This document shows positions 61,338 to 64,000 of a stretch of DNA of 64,000 nucleotides, in pieces. The translations under genes were made by a program, and so were the position numbers. The stretch covers positions 248,001 through 312,000 of the forward strand of contig NZ_VVIW01000005.1 in NCBI RefSeq assembly GCF_011682045.1, given 5' to 3'. The first letter of the stretch is position 1; each line of letters opens with the position of its first letter. The notes below the pieces were generated by a model. The model was not told the DNA's origin. It ran no database searches and saw only the letters and a list, made by a program, of their open reading frames with translations. This DNA is from Massilia aquatica (GTDB taxonomy: Bacteria; Pseudomonadota; Gammaproteobacteria; Burkholderiales; Burkholderiaceae_D).

Positions 61338-62114
61338 ATGTTAGGAACAATTGTCGGGGACATTTATGGTTCCGTTTACGAAAAATCATGCACGCCGACG
61401 CGCACCTTACCCGCTTTGACAGCGCAGCATCGCTTCACCGACGACACGATTATCACGCTGGCGGTGGCGCAGCATCTGCTGGCGGGAACCCCGCTCAAGG
61501 AGGCCTTCCGCAACTGGGTGGCCCATTATCCGGACGCCGGCTACGGCAAGCTGTTCGCCGCGTGGGCGCTGGGGGCGTCCTCCGAGGAACTGGTGAGCTG
61601 GGGCAATGGCGCGCTGATGCGCCTGGGACCGGTCGCGGCGCTGGCGCCGGACCTGGCGCAGGCGCGCCGCATGGCGGAAGACATCACGCGCTCGACGCAC
61701 GGCCATCCGAGCGCGATGCAGGCGGCGGATAGTTACGTGCAGCTGCACTGGGCAGCCTTGCATGGCGCTAGCAAGGACGATCTGCTGGCCTCGTGGAAAG
61801 CCGGCGGCGGCAGCGTCCACGCTGTCGAGGCGCAGCACCAGGCCGGTTCCCCGATGCGCGTGCGCGCCGACGATACCCTGGAGGATGTGATGAGCTGTCT
61901 TGCGGAAAGTGATGACATCGATACGCTGCTGGCCGCATGCCTGTATCACGGCGGCGACAGCGACACCATCGCCGCGACCGCCTGCGTGCTCGGTGAGGCG
62001 CTGTGGGGGGTGCCGCAGACGCGGGCGGCGGCGGTCGCGCCGTTCCTGGACGAACGGGTTGGGGCGGCGCTCGCGCAGCTTACCGACGCCATTGGCAAGG
62101 GCAAGGGTTCGTAA
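61338..62114 (+). CDS. ADP-ribosylglycohydrolase family protein
   Basis: 258 residues from ATG 61338 (MLGTIVGDIYGSVYE), Shine-Dalgarno AGGAG. The magnesium-binding signatures of the DraG/ARH family are present: FTDDT at 33-37 and GGDSDT at 205-210, and the N-terminal GTIVGDIYGS block fits. These enzymes remove ADP-ribose from proteins or small molecules. The domain is near the minimal family length. No ADP-ribosyltransferase gene is adjacent, so the substrate is unknown. It may act with a transferase elsewhere or in nucleotide repair. Confidence 0.9.
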   Translation: MLGTIVGDIYGSVYEKSCTPTRTLPALTAQHRFTDDTIITLAVAQHLLAGTPLKEAFRNWVAHYPDAGYGKLFAAWALGASSEELVSWGNGALMRLGPVAALAPDLAQARRMAEDITRSTHGHPSAMQAADSYVQLHWAALHGASKDDLLASWKAGGGSVHAVEAQHQAGSPMRVRADDTLEDVMSCLAESDDIDTLLAACLYHGGDSDTIAATACVLGEALWGVPQTRAAAVAPFLDERVGAALAQLTDAIGKGKGS

Positions 62115-62192
62115 GACAGAGAAAGCGTTGCGACACGTATTGCCTGTGCATCTCTTCGGGGAAATCACCTTACCTTGAAGCCGGGTAGTCGA

Positions 62193-62222
62193 TTGCCCCG
62201 CGCGGCAATACGCGCGGGGCAA
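62193..62222. terminator. Bidirectional-type hairpin between convergent genes
   Basis: TTGCCCCGCGC and GCGCGGGGCAA form a perfect 11-bp stem with an eight-base loop, seven bases beyond the stop of the gene ending at 62229 and about 80 bases after the glycohydrolase stop. There is no T-run, so it is a strong structural barrier more than a classical terminator. Confidence 0.6.
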
Positions 62223-62228
62223 CTGGCT

Positions 62229-64000
62229 TTATTGCAAAGCCATGTTGTACTTCATGACCCTATCTTCGTTAATGAAGTAGATATTGCCGTTTGCATCGGC
62301 TTTCAGCGTCCCCGATGCCCCGGTGCGTACCGTTTCGATGCTTTCAGGCCGACTGATGTTCACGCGATAAATGCTTGTGCGATCCGGATCGGTTGCGGAA
62401 AAATACACATACCCGTTGGATTCGACCATGCTGCCCGCATTCCATGCAATGTTGAAGAGTTCATATGAGAAACCTGAGCCGATCTTGAGCTTTTTGACGA
62501 CTTCTTTCGTGTCATGGTCGTAAATGAGCACAGTGTCTTCCGCTAATATCCAGATTTGCCGGTTCACCTTCAGCAGAGCGGTAATCGCTCTTTTGTCCCA
62601 GCTCGTCTCGGTAACCAGTCCTTTAAATTCCACTTTCTTAATAGCAAGGGACTTTGGCTCAAATGTGAACAGCTTGGCAAAGCCAGGGCTTTTCTGATTG
62701 TCGATATCGCGCCAGACGGACGTTCCGCCGTACACCACATCATCGATCCTGGCGAGCGCCAGAATTGAATGCCCCGTAAAGGGTTCCTTCATAACATTCC
62801 AAGGGGAGAGCGCGCCAACCGAGTACATCGCCAGGGCACCTTGCTCGTCCTTCTTGGGAACGGTTGCAATCACCAGCCGGTCAGCTTCGCCCGACGTCGT
62901 CGCTTCCATGGCGAGCATGGCAAACGGACGGTTTTGACCATATATAGTGCCAAGCTGATCGCTTACCGTCTTGCCCTCGCCCAGCAGCCCATCTGGCTTC
63001 AGTGGAAAGGATTTGATGACCGCTCCGGGATACCCGCCAATATACAGATTGCCGCCGAGTATCGCCATTCCTTCGGCCTGAAGGTGTTCCGGTACCACCA
63101 CTGGCGGATTGGCTGTTCCGTCACCGATGCCGATGGCGCCGTTGACAAACCCCGATGAATACGTCTTGCCATTATGCACAGCGAACGTGCGAATTCCCGA
63201 GGCCGTCATCGGTGCATCGAAATCGGTCGACTCTCGCGTGGCGTCATTGACGGGCGTGTAAAGATCAGGCAGATTGAACCGGACGATCTTGCCCTTGTCC
63301 AGCACCGGCTCACGCAGAACCGACACCAGCTTGGTAGGGGCGTCAAACGGTGCATACGCGAAGGCGGCCGCTGCGCTCATCTGAATCGCCAGCGAGGTCT
63401 CTTCGCCAGTGTCGACGCGATAAGAGGAAAGGTGGGTTCCCTCTTTGCTGCCGCCGGTGCCGAGATCTTTTGTGTAAAACACGGTATTTCTACAAGGGGA
63501 AGGGGACACGGTACTGTTACACGAGGGCGACAGGGCACTGATGCCGATCGAGTTGATGTTCGCCACCGCATTTCCCGCGCTCTCGCCCTTGGTGTCCAGT
63601 ACCACGGTGTCGTTGGACTTCCCGGTCAGGCGAACAAACAAGCGGTTCTTGAGCGGGTCCGGGTTCTTGATGAAGTCGGTATAGTAGGCATAGTCTTTGG
63701 CCGGATCGATGCGCATAAGGTCAGTCAGGCCGCTTCCATCGACCGCACTTTTGTACAATCTGGCGGGATTGCCCATGCCCCAATACACGGTGCCAGGGAT
63801 GGCGGTCTCGCCGGAATCGACGGCCAGCGAGCGTACGTGATAGCCGGTCGCGGTAACGCCGTTCTTCGTTGGCAAGTTCAGCATGGTCACACCCTTACCC
63901 GGACAATATTTGAATCCGTCGGTCTTGGTGTTCTCCTTGTCGTCCTTCTCTTTATCAGGCGCAAGTCCTCCGTAGATGCATTTCTCGGGGCCGGTTTTAA
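62229..64000 (-). CDS. Predicted beta-propeller protein (partial, 5' end outside window)
   Basis: The frame stays open from the stop at 62229 to the right edge, so at least 590 residues are present and the start lies outside. Repeated short beta motifs of the type NGKTYSSGFVNGAIGIGDG, AILGGNLYIGGYPGAVI, LARIDDVVYGGTSVWRD and NGNIYFINEDRVMKYN suggest a multi-bladed propeller (quinoprotein/NHL/Kelch-like). Two Cys pairs occur (EKCIYGGL, FKYCPGKG; SPSCNST, SPCRNT), consistent with an exported protein, but the signal peptide would be beyond the edge. No catalytic motif is visible. It resembles large exported propeller proteins of Massilia-type genomes; function unknown. Confidence 0.75.
   Translation of the reverse strand, partial: KTGPEKCIYGGLAPDKEKDDKENTKTDGFKYCPGKGVTMLNLPTKNGVTATGYHVRSLAVDSGETAIPGTVYWGMGNPARLYKSAVDGSGLTDLMRIDPAKDYAYYTDFIKNPDPLKNRLFVRLTGKSNDTVVLDTKGESAGNAVANINSIGISALSPSCNSTVSPSPCRNTVFYTKDLGTGGSKEGTHLSSYRVDTGEETSLAIQMSAAAAFAYAPFDAPTKLVSVLREPVLDKGKIVRFNLPDLYTPVNDATRESTDFDAPMTASGIRTFAVHNGKTYSSGFVNGAIGIGDGTANPPVVVPEHLQAEGMAILGGNLYIGGYPGAVIKSFPLKPDGLLGEGKTVSDQLGTIYGQNRPFAMLAMEATTSGEADRLVIATVPKKDEQGALAMYSVGALSPWNVMKEPFTGHSILALARIDDVVYGGTSVWRDIDNQKSPGFAKLFTFEPKSLAIKKVEFKGLVTETSWDKRAITALLKVNRQIWILAEDTVLIYDHDTKEVVKKLKIGSGFSYELFNIAWNAGSMVESNGYVYFSATDPDRTSIYRVNISRPESIETVRTGASGTLKADANGNIYFINEDRVMKYNMALQ

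Overview
The window is GC-rich DNA from a betaproteobacterium, most likely the Massilia/Duganella/Telluria branch of Oxalobacteraceae. The basis is the LexA and DnaB proteins, the rpsF-priB-rpsR-rplI-dnaB order, TctDE with a Bug-type binding protein, a fused MFS-PlsC protein and a PEP-CTERM protein. It reads as chromosomal: housekeeping genes alternate with accessory islands. No insertion sequence, integrase, phage gene or CRISPR array was seen. Genes run off both edges.

Layout. 1-8.3 kb: three tandem minus-strand DUF4132 proteins, two with an N-terminal WGR domain. 8.5-10.7 kb: a Sel1-type protein, lexA with two CTGT-N8-ACAG operators, and two broken DUF29 genes. 10.7-15.6 kb: the ribosomal operon, dnaB, and a phosphate uptake pair (DUF47 protein plus Pit). 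15.7-20.3 kb: a solitary GspE/PilB-type ATPase, an EndoU-type toxin remnant with a small immunity-like gene, an ABM-domain protein and a metallo-hydrolase. 20.5-31.3 kb: a GAF/HD-GYP protein overlapping a CHASE2 nucleotide cyclase, then a two-partner secretion pair whose exoprotein carries 27 cysteine-paired 19-residue repeats, then a FecR-domain protein. 31.3-37.8 kb: PhoH/PIN ATPase, peroxiredoxin, AlaA-type aminotransferase and homoserine dehydrogenase. 37.8-46.2 kb: a TctDE-like two-component system divergent from a porin, a Bug protein and a complete ABC importer. 46.3-55.7 kb: DUF2145 pair, XRE regulator, MFS-PlsC fusion, two hybrid histidine kinases and a KaiC-like ATPase. 56-64 kb: tRNA-Pro(GGG), then a run of small exported proteins with two frameshifted genes, a compact histidyl-tRNA-synthetase-like gene, a cupin, an ADP-ribosylglycohydrolase and a beta-propeller-like protein.

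The most unusual element is at 58.9-59.8 kb on the minus strand. A strong promoter (TTGACA-N17-TATGAT) drives a 26-codon leader peptide with five His codons. It is followed by a Rho-independent terminator whose 5' arm is also complementary to the leader's distal codons. Next comes a 213-residue HisRS-like catalytic core without insertion or anticodon-binding domain. This looks like histidine-dependent transcription attenuation controlling a HisRS paralog instead of a his biosynthetic operon.

Other points of interest are the cysteine-repeat exoprotein beside second-messenger genes, and the shortened EndoU active site next to an intact immunity-like gene. Three small genes are also frameshifted, two of them at four-base G/C runs that could equally be read errors. 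Start sites were chosen by homology and Shine-Dalgarno context. Family assignments come from recognised motifs, not database searches.
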